A stretch of DNA of 64,000 nucleotides from Chlamydomonas reinhardtii (lineage: Eukaryota; Chlorophyta; Chlorophyceae; Chlamydomonadales; Chlamydomonadaceae). Shown here piece by piece: positions 1-23,860 of this stretch. The notes under the pieces were generated by a model that saw only the letters and a list, made by a program, of their open reading frames with translations, was not told where the DNA came from and made no database searches. The DNA lies in assembly GCF_000002595.2 (NCBI RefSeq), contig NC_057005.1, forward strand, positions 2,755,308 to 2,819,307, given 5' to 3'. A program made the translations under genes and the position numbers. Position 1 is the first letter of the stretch. The number at the start of each line of letters is the position of its first letter.

Positions 1-147
1 AAGATGCCGAACGCCTGCCCCCATGCACGTGAAGGCCTGTCCACGGGTCCCATGCGTCTCAATTCTTTGCGCCGCTCCTAACCCTTGCACCCTCCCCCAT
101 TTAATCACTCCGTTCTGCATGAACGGCTACCCCCCGCACCTTCACAG

Positions 148-627
148 ACCAGCAATGAGTCGCTGCAGACGGCCGCCAGTCAGCACGCGGCTGTGCAGCG
201 CGACGTTCACGAGATGCTGGAGGGGGTGAGTGGGGCCCACTGCTCGACACCGTTGACAACGCTGCATCAAACCCACATCATGCGTTTCGCTCACCCTCCG
301 GCTGTCGTGTGGCAACACGCCACCGCCTCCGCCATCACAACACCGAGTCACCGACACCTCCATCTACACTCCCCTCCACCCACTCCTCCACCTCACCCCC
401 ACATCACCTCCGCCCCATCTCCGTCTCACCTCCACCCACTCCTGCGCCTCCCCCACCCCTCCACATTCATCTCCCCTCTGCCTGCCCGCGCCCCGCAGCT
501 TCTGGACGACCTTGAGTCGGGCCGCAGCGAGCTGCTGGGGGCTCTGCGCACCGAGGTGGTGGCGCCGCTGGAGGCCGCGCTGTCCGGGCTGGCGGCCAAG
601 TACAAGATACGGCTGGCAGCCGACTAG
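148..627 (+). CDS. 3' end of an unrecognised protein gene (partial, coiled-coil-like C-terminus)
   Basis: Two terminal exons are visible: 148-225 (after a ttcacag acceptor, ending before gtgagt) and 499-627 (after ccccgcag), both phase 0, ending in TAG at 625-627. The gene begins left of the window. The last 68 residues are rich in Leu, Glu, Gln and Ala with heptad-like spacing (LLDDLESGRSELLGAL), which suggests a helical or coiled-coil tail, and end in KYKIRLAAD. I do not recognise the family. The 273-bp intron between the two exons is C-rich and translates only into low-complexity sequence, so it is not read as coding. The junction and the stop are reasonably clear; the function is not. Confidence 0.55.
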   Translation, partial: TSNESLQTAASQHAAVQRDVHEMLEGVSGAHCSTPLTTLHQTHIMRFAHPPAVVWQHATASAITTPSHRHLHLHSPPPTPPPHPHITSAPSPSHLHPLLRLPHPSTFISPLPARAPQLLDDLESGRSELLGALRTEVVAPLEAALSGLAAKYKIRLAAD

Positions 628-2136
628 CGGATGAGATAGCTGACTGGCTGGCTAGGGAGCTAGCGGGCTAGAGAGCTACCGGGGGCTGGTACAGCACGTG
701 GGGGGGATGACCGTATGCAGCCCGGCAGGGAACGCCAGCGCGAGTATGAGGAGCAGTGAGGAAGGCGCAATGGCTGGCAGCGTGGGCTGTCGATGTTGGG
801 ATGCAAAGAGGCTGGTTCAGGACGACACCATGCAGCCACGGCGCCTAGAGTGGGCTGACCGTCACCCCAAGGAGCACAACAACATTACAGTACAGGCTGT
901 ACAATTAGCGTGCCGGCGTCTTAGCGGGGCACGGGACCCTGTGGCACGGTGTTGGAGCAGAGTCGCCATACACCCTTGCTGACTGTCGGGGCCCGAGATG
1001 ATGTCCATGGTGCCGAAGAACACGAAAGGCAGGCATTTACACTACTTACCACAGCGCATGCAAAATATCGAACAAAATCAGATGAGCTTGTGATGCTTGA
1101 TGACCGGTTGCACCACTATCCAGCCCCGTGCCTCAAACTCGTTTGGGGACACTGTAGGGGGCACCCCATACATGGCTCGCAACACACCAACCCAGCAACG
1201 CTCAGCACTGGCAGGACGCACAAATGCGCCATGAGAAGCCCGTTGTTGCGCCTTGAAAAGCATACGACTAAAGCACAGCATGGCTTGCGTTTTTTGTCCA
1301 AATGCTGCGTACTATGCCAATTGCCACCACCTGAACGCAAACAGTATCAGACGCGCCCACAGTGCAAACCCGCCGAGTAAGAGGTCCGCACCGCACAGAG
1401 CCCCCAAACAGCTAGATTCCAACGCACAGCATCCGCAAGCCTAGCTGTTCGGCATTTGGATGCGATTTGTGCCGCCGTACACGCACAAACTCGATGCAAT
1501 CCTTCCCTAGTATGCCTACACCTCCTGCCATCGTCACCTAGCCGTAAAATCTCAACGTTGACCAGGCCCATTAAGCATCCTCGCAAGCATGCAGCTGCTT
1601 GCAAGGACAGCCGGCTAGAGCCCCTCGAGCCATGACAGTCCGGAGTATATCTTCAAAATGTGGTCTGCCTGCTCTCCGGCTCGCACTCACAAGCGGGCTC
1701 TCGCATTCAGCACTCACAGGGTCACAGGAGCGCTCCCCGGTCTGAGTGCTGGCGGCACGTCAATGTGCTGGCACAACATACCGGTACACGCACACGCGCT
1801 CCCACACACGAGCCGCAGCTTTGCCGCTTGCTGCATGCGCAGGAGACCTCCCCATCCCTGTCCGTGCGCCCCAACTGCGCATGACGCCGCCATGACGCCG
1901 CGCCCCAACAGCGCATGACGCCCTGGCCGTGACCCGAACTAGCGGACAGGGCATCGAAGCCGCGCTCTACCACCTCCGCCAACGGAACCGCGGCCTCTAC
2001 AACTTCCACTCTTTCCGCCGAAGGATGTTTATCCACACATTGTTGCCCCCGACGCAGGTCCAGCCACCGCTCCTGGCCGCTCCAGCTGCTACTCCTGACC
2101 ACTCCAGCTGCTGCTCCAGCTCTCGCGCCTGGCTGC
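628..2136. other. Convergent intergenic region between the partial gene and the UMP kinase gene
   Basis: This stretch holds the 3' untranslated ends of two convergent genes. Short open frames occur on both strands, but none shows a family motif, splice support or a conserved-looking composition. No repeat, tRNA or transposon part was recognised. A minus-strand TGTAA candidate for the kinase gene lies inside it. Confidence 0.5.
1037..1041 (-). terminator. Candidate TGTAA poly(A) signal for the UMP kinase gene
   Basis: On the minus strand this reads TGTAA, the usual nuclear poly(A) signal of Chlamydomonas-type algae. It lies about 1.1 kb past the stop codon, long for a 3' UTR, so the assignment is tentative. 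Another minus-strand TGTAA lies near 893-897. Confidence 0.25.
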
Positions 2137-3802
<1,666 letters not shown>

Positions 3803-4497
3803 TTTGGGTTGTCGGCGAGAGCAAGTGGTGGCCAGAAGCAGTTTACGCCTGCTGGGAATGCAAGCCGCCTGAATTATGCAAGTGGAGTGGTCAAGAGTAC
3901 CACTGCTGCAGCTGGTGGCAAGCTGGCGCTCTCCAGCGGACTGTTGCGCAGTCGAATGTGAACTGAATTGGTGAACTTGGGCCACGGATGTCCTGGAGAG
4001 TGACGACTGCTTAAAGTTAATTGCACATGCTCACGTACGAGAGTGCGCCAACTGTTGTCAGGGGCTTGTCGTCCGAATTCTTGGCCGTCGGCGCAATGAG
4101 GGCAAGTTTCCATGCATAGTCCAGAAGCGAGGCAAGCGTCGCAAGCAAGGCCAAACGTCTCAATTTATTAAGAATACATGTGTGAGTCTGTGATACTGTA
4201 GCTTTAGGTGTGCAAACCCCAAGGGAACCGCGCTCTTGCACCGAGACACTTGCAGCACCAAAACCGGCCTTTTAAGCACTGAACCCAAACTTTCTGCTCT
4301 AATCAATGCGCATACTTGCAAATGAAGGCGATGCACGCTAGTTGTCCAGCTTTTGGTCTGGAGCCCGAGCTATCTCCACTGTGCTCGTTGCGTCTATGGC
4401 TCTAGCGTGATCTATCCTACTAAGATTTACAGAGTTCCCAGTTGTGCAGCTGCTTGGGCGGGCTTCTGATAGGCCCGCGCTCTCGACGTAAAGAAGA
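3803..4497. promoter_or_regulatory. Divergent (head-to-head) promoter region of the UMP kinase and U2AF65 genes
   Basis: About 695 bp separate the two start codons, which face away from each other, so both promoters and 5' UTRs must lie here. The region is less GC-rich than the flanking exons. I see no clear TATA box at a standard distance from either start. An in-frame upstream ATG for the kinase lies at 3985. A shared, bidirectional promoter is an inference from gene spacing only. Confidence 0.45.
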
Positions 4498-14228
<9,731 letters not shown>

Positions 14229-14443
14229 GCGCTTTCGGTTGCGCAGGCGTCGAGAAGCTGGTGTCACGGCCATACTGATGATAGCTAGTGGGCAGCGCAG
14301 GATGCTCGGGAAATGAGCGCGCCCGGCTGGGTCGGGTACAGCGTGTGATGGTGTGTGCGGGCGCTTGGTCCGGGTGCGTGGGCAATTCATCTCATCGGGT
14401 TGCCACGATGAGTCCAGCTTAGGCCCTCGCCTCTGGACCACTT

Positions 14444-14448
14444 TGTAA
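14444..14448 (+). terminator. TGTAA poly(A) signal of the U2AF65 gene
   Basis: TGTAA lies 216 bp after the U2AF65 stop codon and just before the next gene starts at 14516. Its position fits the algal poly(A) signal well, leaving very little space for the PIG-O promoter. Confidence 0.6.
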
Positions 14449-14515
14449 TAATTGTCCCTCCAGAAGCAATCTTTGCAAATATCTGATCGACCAACCGGGA
14501 GAAAAACCAGGATGA

Positions 14516-17500
14516 ATGCGACCGCACTTCCTTTCGGCAGTCGCGATAGTGCTGTTGCTCGCAACGGCTCACTTACTCAGCGTTGGAGTATTTCTCAAGG
14601 GCTTCTTACTCACTCGCTTGGAGCTGCCAAACGTCAGCGGCTGTCGCGACCCCGAGCTGTCGCGAAGCTCTCAGCCTGAGCCCACCTTGCATCAAAAAAA
14701 TACTAGTGTTAGCGGAGGATGTTGGACAGACAAGTCTTTTGACCGCGCCGCTGTAGTAATCGTGGATGCCCTACGATATGACTTCGTGTTCGGGAATGCC
14801 GGAGCACCTCGGGGAGCAGCCATGCCGAAGCTGCTGGGTCTGCTGGCGGACGCGGTGCGTGGACGGGTGGGCGGTGGGATGGCACATGGGGCTGGTGGGG
14901 TGGGGGGCCGGCGGCGAAAGGGAGGGGGAGAGGCACGCCACGGGGCGGTGGTCGCACTAAGGTGTTGCAGGCCCTCATGCCCAAATCGTTAGGAGACCCC
15001 AAACGGTGCCTTGATTATTACCGAAATTACACACAGGGCCCGCATGGCGCCGCATTCAAGTTTGTGGCTGACACGCCCACTATCACTATGAGCCGGCTCA
15101 AGGCAATTCTCACGGTGCGCGTGTTGGGACGCCACTGCGCCTGCGTTCATTACCTTGCACACGCGAGTGCGGGGCTGGTTGTGATATCTCCGAGGGGCGC
15201 CCATGCAGACCTAGAACCCATTTCATAGGGTCATATGTCGAGGTGATAATCAAGCCCCAAACTTGTTCCAACACAGGGCGGCCTGCCAACATTCCTGGAC
15301 ATCGGCCAGAGCTTCTCCGCGGCAGCTCTGGGTGAAGACAACCTGTTGGGGCAGCTGTGGAGCGCTGGGGCCCGTGTGGTAAGCCGGGAACAAAGCCGGG
15401 CCATGCTGACTCGGCTCGGGAATCGCCTCGGTCAGCAGTTGATGTCGGACGCCGCGGCAACGGTGCCGTGTGGATATGCAGGTGGTGATGGGAGACGACA
15501 CGTGGGCGCAGCTGGCGCCGGCTAGCTCCTACCACGGCTGCCACACCTTCCCCTCATTTGATGTGCACGATCTGCACACGGTCGATGATGGCGTGTGGCG
15601 GGTAAGGCAGGTGCTGGCGGCGGCCACAGTGGGCAAGCAAGACATGGCACGGAGTTCAGTGCACGGGGAGGGCTGGAGAGTTGGAAGGGCTTGGATGGGG
15701 GCCTGCCATGAACAAGATACCGCATCCCGCAACCACAGGAGGTGTGGCCCTATCTGCGGCCCAATGCCTCCTGCGCCAGTAGTGGCCAGAGCTGCTCCAG
15801 TGCAACGGGACGCTCCCATAGTGACAACAGCAATGTCAGTGGCGAACCCACGCTGGACACATCTGCGAAAGCGGCAGCGGACTGGGAGTTGCTGGTCGCG
15901 CACTACTTGGGGGTGGACCACGCGGGCCACACGTACGGCGGCAACAGCGCGCAGATGTACGGCAAGCTGCAGCAGATGGACGATCAGATCTCTGACATCA
16001 CGGGTACGTCACGGTGCGGTAATGCTGTAGACCTAAAGTAGAATTAACAGGGTGTGGCAGGGCTACGGTATGCCGTATGCACTTTCTGCGGGGTAAAGTG
16101 CCAGAGGTGCCATGTGCTGTGGTAAGCTTCCGCTCGTCCCGCCCCTTGATCACAGACGCGTTGCTAAGTGGCGCTGCTTCACCAGACGGGCACCACAGCC
16201 GCACGCTCCTGCTTGTGATGGGCGACCATGGCCAGACGTTAAGCGGTGCGTGCCTGCATGGGGTCGGCGGTATCAACGGTATTGCTGTATTGAAGTTGGG
16301 AGTGGATAAGGCCGCTTGGGCTACGAACAGTGACGGCCCACTGGTTTACCAGTTTGTCTGTTGCTGACGCATGTTTCCTGACAGGCGATCATGGTGGCGG
16401 TTCGGACGCGGAGCGGGACAGTGTGCTGCTGGCATTCCACGTGGGGGCGTGGCGGGCGGATCGGGAACGTCGTGCGGACTGTGGGAAACACAGCCACAAC
16501 GGCAGCGGCAGCGAGAGTTCAAACAGCACCAGTAGCAGAGACGGGGCTGCTGGTATCAGCACGGATGGCGACGGTAACTCAGCCACCGCTGATACGGCTT
16601 TGGTTTGCAACGGTCGTGCTGCAGTGAAGAATGCAGCTACAGGCGATGCACGTGGCCGCGGCGGCAGCGGGTTAGAGCCGGCTGCAATGCCGCAGATCGA
16701 CCTCACGTCCAGCCTGGCGCTGCTGCTGGGTCTGCCCATACCCTTCGGCAACCTGGGCAAGGTGAACCGACGCCTGTGGCAGCTGGGGCACGTACTGCCA
16801 GAAGTAGCAATGGCCGCGAAAGCTGTGCACGTAAGCACTGGCGAGAACCCGCCGGCTGGCGCAGCGGACAGCATGGCGGGCGATGCGGTCAAGCGAACGT
16901 CGTACCTGGAAGCGCTTCGGGTGAATGCCGTGCAGGTGAGCGGTGTGGTTGCATGACAGCGTGCACTGGATTTGCAGTTGATGACGGCCGCTCTGTGGTC
17001 GTGATTCTGCAGCACTACTGTGAGCACGGCCTGGTTTTGCCAGCGGTAGGTCTGTCAGCACCCAACGCGTGTTGATGCTGTATCTCCTTCGCATGCAGGT
17101 GGACCGCTACCTTACCGCGTACGCGGCTCGCGGCGGGCTGCCTACCACGGAGCTGGGCCACTGCCGCCGCCTACTTGCCACTGCCCGGGAGGCCTACGCC
17201 GCAGCGCAAGCCAGCCTAGCTGGCACCGCGGCGGAAGCCCCTGAAATCACAGCTTCCGGAGCGCAGGCAAAGCGCGAAGCGAAGCAGACGGCTGGGTTTG
17301 AGGCACTGGAGGCAGTAGCGGAGGCGGCGTATGAGGGCTTTCTGGATGCGGCAGGCGCTCTGGCCCGGCGCAAGTTCACGCGATTCGACCTGCCCCTCAT
17401 GGCGGCCGGTGCGCTGCTGTGCATGGCAGCCTGCCTGGGGCTGCACGCCTGGCTGCTGTGCAGGTGGGGGGCTGGCGAGAGGGCGCATCGAGGCACGCAA

Positions 17501-19863
17501 AGCGCTAATGGTGTAGGAAGGGCACTTATTCGTCCCGCCAAATTCCGGTATACCGTTGCAGGTTATGGCGTGCCTCGGGAGGCCGCGCGGCCCCCGCCGC
17601 GGCCGCAGTGCTTACGCGGCTCCTGTCACTGGTGGCTGTGGGCCTAGTCACCCTGCATGCTTTCGGCCTGTTCAGTGCCGGCTGGATTCAGGGGGAGGGC
17701 CGGCTCCACTGCTACAGCCTCGCGGCAGCCACGCTACTGCTTTGGCTCCGCGCGGCAGTCGGCGCGCCAGCAGCACCTGCATCGGGGCAGGCAGGCGCAT
17801 CGGAGGTGGCGTTACGCGCCGGTGTAGCGGACAAGCGGACAGTGAAAGTGATGGAAGTGACGGCGTATGCAGCCGCTGTAGCCACAGGCAGCCAGTCGCC
17901 GGCTCCAGCGACGTCTCTACGAGGGCAATGTACTCCGGCAGGGGCCCCTGCCGGGTGGTGGCGGCGGCAGCTGTGGGTTGCAGCGCTTGCCTTAGCCGCG
18001 CTGGGTGCAAACGTAACGCTTCAGCGCTACAGCCTAATTGACCGCTGGGGCAGCGACCCACATGACAAGCGGCAGCTGGCGACAGCGGGGACAGTGGCGG
18101 CGGCAGTGCCTGAAGCAGGCGCGGCGGCGGACATCGGCGCCGCGGCTTCCGCCATCGCGCACTTGGCTTCGCCCGCCCTCAGCGGGGAGGTGCTGCGGGC
18201 GGCGGTGACACTGCTGCCAGTGCTGCTACTACCCGTTCTGCTACAATCAGTGGCAGTACCGGAGATGCGTAGACCTTCACTTCAGGCAATGGCTGGTGGT
18301 GCAGAAGGCAGACAGCAGCGAGGACGCAGGGGGTTAAAAGCCAGGTCTCTGCTTCCCAGCTGGCCCCGGGCAGTGTTCTGCCACGGTTGCTTCGTACTGG
18401 TAGCGTGCTGGTGGCTACAACAGCTGCTGCTGGCGGGCAGCGGACACACCGCCGGCACTGCAGATAGGGGAAGCACCGCCGCAGGCGAGGCAGAGGCTGA
18501 TTCGACGGCAGCTACGAGTGAGGCTTGGGGTTCTGTGGGAGTAGGGTGGCTACGCCAAGCAACGCGCTCTGCCTCCCTGCGGACGGCTGCGGCAGCTGCC
18601 TTGGCAGGGCTGCGCAGCTGGCCGCAGACCGCTGTCCTCATCACCGAGGCGCGGAGGCTGTTGGCGCCTATCATACGGGCCCTGGCGGTGTCGGCTCCGA
18701 TGGGCATGAAGCTGTGGGCGGCTGTGTTGCAGCTGGCGCTGCGGTGGCCGCCTGCAGCGGCAGCGGTGGAAATGGTGGCGGGTGTGGCGGGCGCCATGTG
18801 GCAGCTGCCGCTTCGGCTGCTCTTGCCCAGATTGGTGTACGTGCTGGCGCTGGCGGCTCTGGTCAAGGTCATGCTGGTGCAATACCAGCTGTGGCTGCGT
18901 AGCAGTAGCAGCCGTAGCAGGACGGGGCACGGGATCAACGGCAGTGCGACAGGCCAGGAGCCGGGCATCGAGGTTGTTCGGCAATGGGATGCGGAGCACG
19001 CAGCCCTTCTAGACGCCAGCTTTGGTGCGCTGGCCAGCGCTGGCGCGGTACTGACATTGCTGCTGGGACCTGGCGGCCCGGCAGTGGTGCTGCTGCTGGC
19101 GGTACAGGGCGCCAGCCTCCTGGCGCTGCTGCTGCATGCTGCAGCTAACACGCGGTGGCTGCACCGCCAACCCAAATCAAATCCTACAGCGCCAGCGGGT
19201 GCGGCCACGGCACCGCTGCCGCCAGCTGCGGTGGCGGTGGTGGCGGCGGCGGTCGGGTGCCTGTTATCGCTACTGGGTGGTCAGGCGTTCTTCCTGACCG
19301 GTCACTTTTGTGAGTTCTCTGGGCTGCAATACGACTCGCCATTCGTGGGTTTCGACCACATGACTTGGGCTGCCACGCCCCTGCTGTTCTGGATCAACTC
19401 CTTCGGCGGCCTCATGCTGCCAGCGGTGGCCCTGCCGCTAGTGGCCGCGGCCGCAGTGGCGAAGCTGTCGCTGCCGCCTGCAGGCAGTGGGCTTGTGGCT
19501 GCGCGTCCAGAGGTCGTAAGAGAAGCACCGGTGGAATTGGGGAGCACGGCAGCAGGTGGCAGGACTGGGCAGCTGACACTAGGCAAGCCCGCTAGCACCC
19601 CGATGACACCCTTGGCTGGTGGCTCCGGACAGCCAGAAATTCCACACTTCCCAACAATGGCGGCGGTGCGTGATGTGGGTCGGCAGGCTCTCGTTTGGCT
19701 CTCGTTCAGCAGGTCGCTGGCATTGGCAGTGACGGTTTTGTCAGCAGCCATCCAGCGGCATCACGTGGTGGTGTGGGCGCTGTTTGCGCCCAAGCTGGTG
19801 TTTGAGGTGTGCTTTGCGGCTGCGACCTATATGGCAATGATGCTGGCAGCGCTGGGGCTGTGA
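14516..19863 (+). CDS. PIGO: GPI ethanolamine-phosphate transferase 3 (PIG-O)
   Basis: Nine exons in frame: 14516-14854, 14971-15114, 15277-15378, 15482-15601, 15739-16003, 16156-16245, 16385-16935, 17099-17463, 17562-19863 (1,425 residues). It adds ethanolamine phosphate to the third mannose of the GPI anchor in the ER membrane. An N-terminal membrane anchor is followed by an alkaline-phosphatase-like lumenal domain: VVIVDALRYDFVF (metal-binding Asp), DTPTITMSRLKAILTGGLPT (catalytic Thr region), VVMGDDTW, FDVHDLHTVDDGVW, VAHYLGVDHAGHTYGG, and LLVMGDHG with SGDHGGGSDAE. The order and spacing match PIG-O. The C-terminal half, mostly one 2.3-kb exon, encodes many hydrophobic membrane segments broken by Ala/Gly/Ser-rich algal insertions, making it longer than the human protein (about 1,090). 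The start at 14516 gives MRPHFLSAVAIVLLLATAHL, a good signal anchor. Only 67 bp separate it from the upstream poly(A) signal. Confidence 0.92.
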
Positions 19864-20360
19864 TGGGCTTGGTGTATCGAGCTCGCTGCTTTCTTGTGGC
19901 GGCATGGCTTCGGCAAGGCATCTAGCGCGACGCGCGCACGGGTGGGGAGGAAACCAGGACCGTATGACACGGTCGCCGTGCCCCTGGCCGCCGTGGCCAG
20001 GAGGTATCGCCAGAGTTTTCTTGGTTTATAGGCATGACGAGTGCAGATGTCATAGTAAAGGTTTCAGGGGAGCCGGCATAGCCCGCGGAACAAGACGGAG
20101 GTGGCGGCGGGGAATGGAGCGGGGCAGTTGGCAAGGCGGGCAGGTCGTGCGCGGGCAGGTCGTGCGCGGGCAGCGCCCATCAGCAGAAAGAATCAGCCCC
20201 CAGGTCTCTTTTGCCGCAAAACACAATTGGACCTCCTATTGCTTGATATATGTACCTGGAAACGAATTGATTACAGGCGCGCCAGCGGTGTCGCGTGGCC
20301 GTGAAATCGTGGAAACCAAAGCATTTTCTGCACAGCGCCTGATATCGATTGCAAGAAAAT
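19864..20360. other. Intergenic region between PIG-O and nucleoredoxin
   Basis: This contains the PIG-O 3' UTR and the nucleoredoxin promoter. I found no TGTAA here, so the PIG-O poly(A) site is not identified. A 15-bp unit (GCGGGCAGGTCGTGC) is repeated directly at 20136-20150 and 20151-20165 with a partial third copy to 20173. No gene is seen. Confidence 0.45.
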
Positions 20361-22434
20361 ATGTCGGACAAGCCAGCTGATGTCATTTGCGAGGGCGACG
20401 TCTGCCGGAGGGTGAGCAGGAGTTGGGCGATCCATGCGCGCGCCAGTTATTATGAACTAAGGGCGCCCGTCACGCACAGGTGACTCCCGAGGAGGCTGCC
20501 GCGCACAGCGCTGCTGCAGGTGCCTTGGGGGACACGCCGAGGGTGTTTGAGCTCTTGGGCGACACGCTCGTTGGCGCGGGCGGCAAGTCGGTGCCCCTGT
20601 CCAGCATCACCGGTGAGCTCGATTTGGGCTGGAGCTGTAAGAAGCTAATGCGTCGGTTAAGATGCTGAGGTTTCACACACGGTGGCGCCGTGGGGTCTGG
20701 TTGGGGTACGTTGCGCGGGAATCTGTGGGGTGTTGCGTGCGCACCACCCAATCAGACCTATGGCGCTACCCCATGGCGCTATGGTGCGCGCGCGCGTCTT
20801 GTGGCACATCATTGTAATTAGTCAGGGCTCCCGGCGCATCGGGGCGACCCCACCTCGCATGCAACGGAGACCCCGGCCCCTGCCCCGGTCCGCAGGCCCC
20901 GGCAAGGTGATCGCGCTGTACTTCTCCGCGCACTGGTGCCCGCCGTGCCGTCAATTCACACCGCACCTGGCCTCCATCTACACCAACTTCAAGAAGGACC
21001 ACGCGTTGAAGGCTGACTGGGAGGTGGTGTTTGTCAGCAGCGACCGCGATGAGGAGTCATTCAAGGAGTACTTTGGCGAGATGCCATGGGCCGCCCTGCC
21101 CTACGACAAGCGTGAGGCCAAGGCGGCCCTGTCGCAGCTGTACAAGGTGTGTGGCCTTAGACCTGCAGGCACCTGCATATAAACGGGAATGTCTGCCGTC
21201 TGCAAACCGGAGGGAGGATACTGGTGCGGGCAGAAACTAGCATGTGGTAGTCGGTATTGTTCCACATCCGTGCCGTTCCCTGTAATGATCTTGTTGGTCC
21301 TTTTCCGTCAGGTGCGCGGCATTCCCAGCCTCGTCATCGTGGACGGTGCAACTGGCGAGCTGATTACGGTGAACGGTCGCGATGCGGTGGGCGACGACGA
21401 GAAGTGCGAAAACTTCCCCTGGCGGCCGCGCACATTCGAGCAGATCATGGAGGGCGCGGTGCTGGTGGAGCCCAAGACAGGCGCTGAGGTGCCGGCGCTG
21501 GAGCAGCTGCGCGGCAAAGTGTCACTGCTGTACTTCTCCGCGTCCTGGTGCCCGCCCTGCCGCCGCTTCACGCCAAAGCTTGTTGACGCGGTGGAGAAGC
21601 TTCGTGCCGCGGGCAAGGCCGTGGAGGCCGTGTTCGTGAGCGGCGACCGCGACGAGGCCTCGATGAATGAGTACCACAGCCACATGACGTGGCCGGCGCT
21701 GCCGTTCTCGGACAAGAAGCGCAACGCCGAGCTGAACATGTAGGTCTAGTTTCCTGGGCCAGCGTGCAGCGCCCAGTTGCTTGTCTTCCCCCGCGTGCAA
21801 CATCACTTCAGTAGGCCCCGAGCACTACCCGTGACTTGCGCCAAAACCGACTTGCTCGACTCTCGCCGCTGCGCGCTCACCCGCTTTCAGGCGCTTCGAG
21901 GTGGAGGGCATCCCCACACTGGTGGTGCTGGACGAGCAGTTCAAGGTCATCACCACGGAGGGCACTGCTGCCGTGATCTCTGACGCCGAGGCCGCGCGCT
22001 TCCCCTGGCGCCCACAGCCCCTGGAGGCGCTCAGCCCTTTCACCGCCGGCCGCATCAACTCGGGGCCAACGCTGTTGCTGATTGTGGACATGGGCGATGA
22101 CGACGCCGCTGAGGCGTTTGCCAAGGAAGTGCTGCTGGGCGTGGCCACCGCCACCAAGGCTGCGCCCGGCGGCGAGGACTGGGCCTTCCTGTGGGCGCGC
22201 CGTGGCAACGAGATCGCGCAGAGCGTGCTGGCGTTTACGGGTTTCATCAAGGACGAGGAGGCGGAGGCGCCCGCAGGGCACCTGGCGGTCATTACTGACG
22301 TGCCCCAGCAGGCGATGTGGGACCTGAAGGCCACGGGTGTGGAGGTCAGCGCCGTGGGGCTGGGCAGTGTGGTGTCGGACTTCAAGGCGGGCAAGCTGGG
22401 CCCTGGCAAGAAGCTCGGCGGCGATGACGAGTGA
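20361..22434 (+). CDS. NRX: Nucleoredoxin (tandem thioredoxin domains)
   Basis: Five exons: 20361-20411, 20480-20612, 20896-21146, 21312-21739, 21891-22434, giving 468 residues with all phases consistent. Two thioredoxin-like domains each carry a WCPPC active site, in FSAHWCPPCRQFTPHL (Cys 76 and 79) and FSASWCPPCRRFTPKL (Cys 225 and 228). Each is followed by VFVSSDRDEESF or VFVSGDRDEASM, the nucleoredoxin signature. A VRGIPSLVIVD block with the cis-Pro links them. A third C-terminal region (FEVEGIPTLVVLDEQ onward) has the fold-like sequence but no CxxC, as in plant nucleoredoxins. It should act as a cytosolic or nuclear disulfide reductase. No transit peptide is evident; the first exon encodes only 17 residues (MSDKPADVICEGDVCRR). 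Family assignment is firm; the physiological substrate is unknown. Confidence 0.93.
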
Positions 22435-22639
22435 AGGAGGGGCAACCGAGGGACGTGGGCAGTGGGAAGGTTGAGTTGAACGAGTTGGGAATGGAAATCA
22501 GCGTTGATTGGTCGAGAAAGGTGCACGTGGTCAGGTGCATTTGCGCTGACATGCAGGATGTGCAGTTTTTGCCCTGTGGAGTCCCTGCGCAAGGCCGCAG
22601 CCTTGTTCGGCTTAGCTCTACGAAGGCGCACGTATGTTA

Positions 22640-23110
22640 TTGCAGGATGAGACGTGCATAAGGTGCACTAACGCACTCACGGAAGGCATCACACACAAAG
22701 GGCTGTAGAACGCGTCCGACGACGTCAAAGGTCGACCCGCGCGTACCCCAGCCATGACCACCTGCTGCCGGCCCAGGTCCAGGGCGGGCAAGGCAGCCAG
22801 GCACAGCACATCCCACACCGGCGGCGCAGCCCGGCAGACGGCTGCACCAACCGAAGGCCAGCACGCGTGAAACACTCATCCCCGTACTCCGGCACGGCAC
22901 CCGTGGCCACGGCCTTATTCTCCCGCACGGCCGCAGAGCCCGCGCCACAACGCAGTCCCGGAAAAGGTGCCGGCGGCCCCCACCACACATGTCCATCGCG
23001 CAAGCCTGGCACAGGGTGACAGGGGCGCCCTCATTCCAGAGAGGCAGAGAATCCAGACGCGCGATGATGATCATTCGTCGGAAATGCCAACACGCATTGG
23101 CTGCCACGCA
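22640..23110 (-). mobile_element. Degenerate fragment of a non-LTR retrotransposon (LINE) C-terminus
   Basis: Read on the minus strand, one frame gives a zinc-binding-like stretch (TLCQACAMDMCGGG, then RRHLFRDCVVARAL) resembling the Cys-His region that follows reverse transcriptase in many LINEs. Further along, another frame gives VWDVLCLAALPALDLGRQ, which resembles the conserved C-terminal block of algal LINE ORF2 proteins. The matches are spread over three frames, so the copy is decayed and cannot code. No reverse-transcriptase core is present, which fits 5' truncation. The assignment rests on recalled family patterns, not a database comparison. Confidence 0.42.
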
Positions 23111-23860
23111 CCCGCCATAACGCTTCCTCGCGGCGATTCTCCCACTTCAGCGCCCACAAGCGGACCAAAATGCCGGCGAAGGCTCCAGCGGCCTGACCGC
23201 CTGAGCCTCTCCCCCGCATTTGCATCACCAGTCATCACCGTCCCCGCCTTCACGGAGTACACCAGGAGAATTGGCGGGCCTTCGTCTTGCACCCACCCTA
23301 ATCCGCGGCCCCAGCCGCCTACGGTAGTCAACTTAAGCCCTGGTCAAACTGGGTCTGCCGCGCGTGCTGCCATGTCGGGCGCGCAGGGGCGCCCTTAGTG
23401 TCGGGTTAGCCTGGGTTTAGTCGGTTGTTTACAGCAGAACCATTAAAACTGTACGGGTCCCAGGCTCCCAGTGGTAGATACAGCATCCGCGGCCTTTTCA
23501 GGTTCTCCTGGTCTCGGGGTTAGCGGGGCCCTCGGGCCCCCCCCGCAGTCCAGGCGCCGCGCCCCATCCGCACGGAGCGGCCACACGGGACCGCCTTCGC
23601 CCAATGCGTTTGCGGCACTGGTGTAAGTCGTGGTGTAAGTTAGCGGGGTGTAAGGGGGCTATCGGCCGCCGAAGCGGCCTCCCCTCGTCGACAGACATCG
23701 CTGGACGGCGTGTAAAAAAGAACTGCCTCTGCGGAACTTCAGAAATGAAGTACACATACCGCATCACACGGGCTTCACCGTACGGGCACCGCATGATGTG
23801 GCGCCAGTCAAGACTCTGCAGATGCTTATCAAACCAATGCAAATACAAACAACTAGTGTC

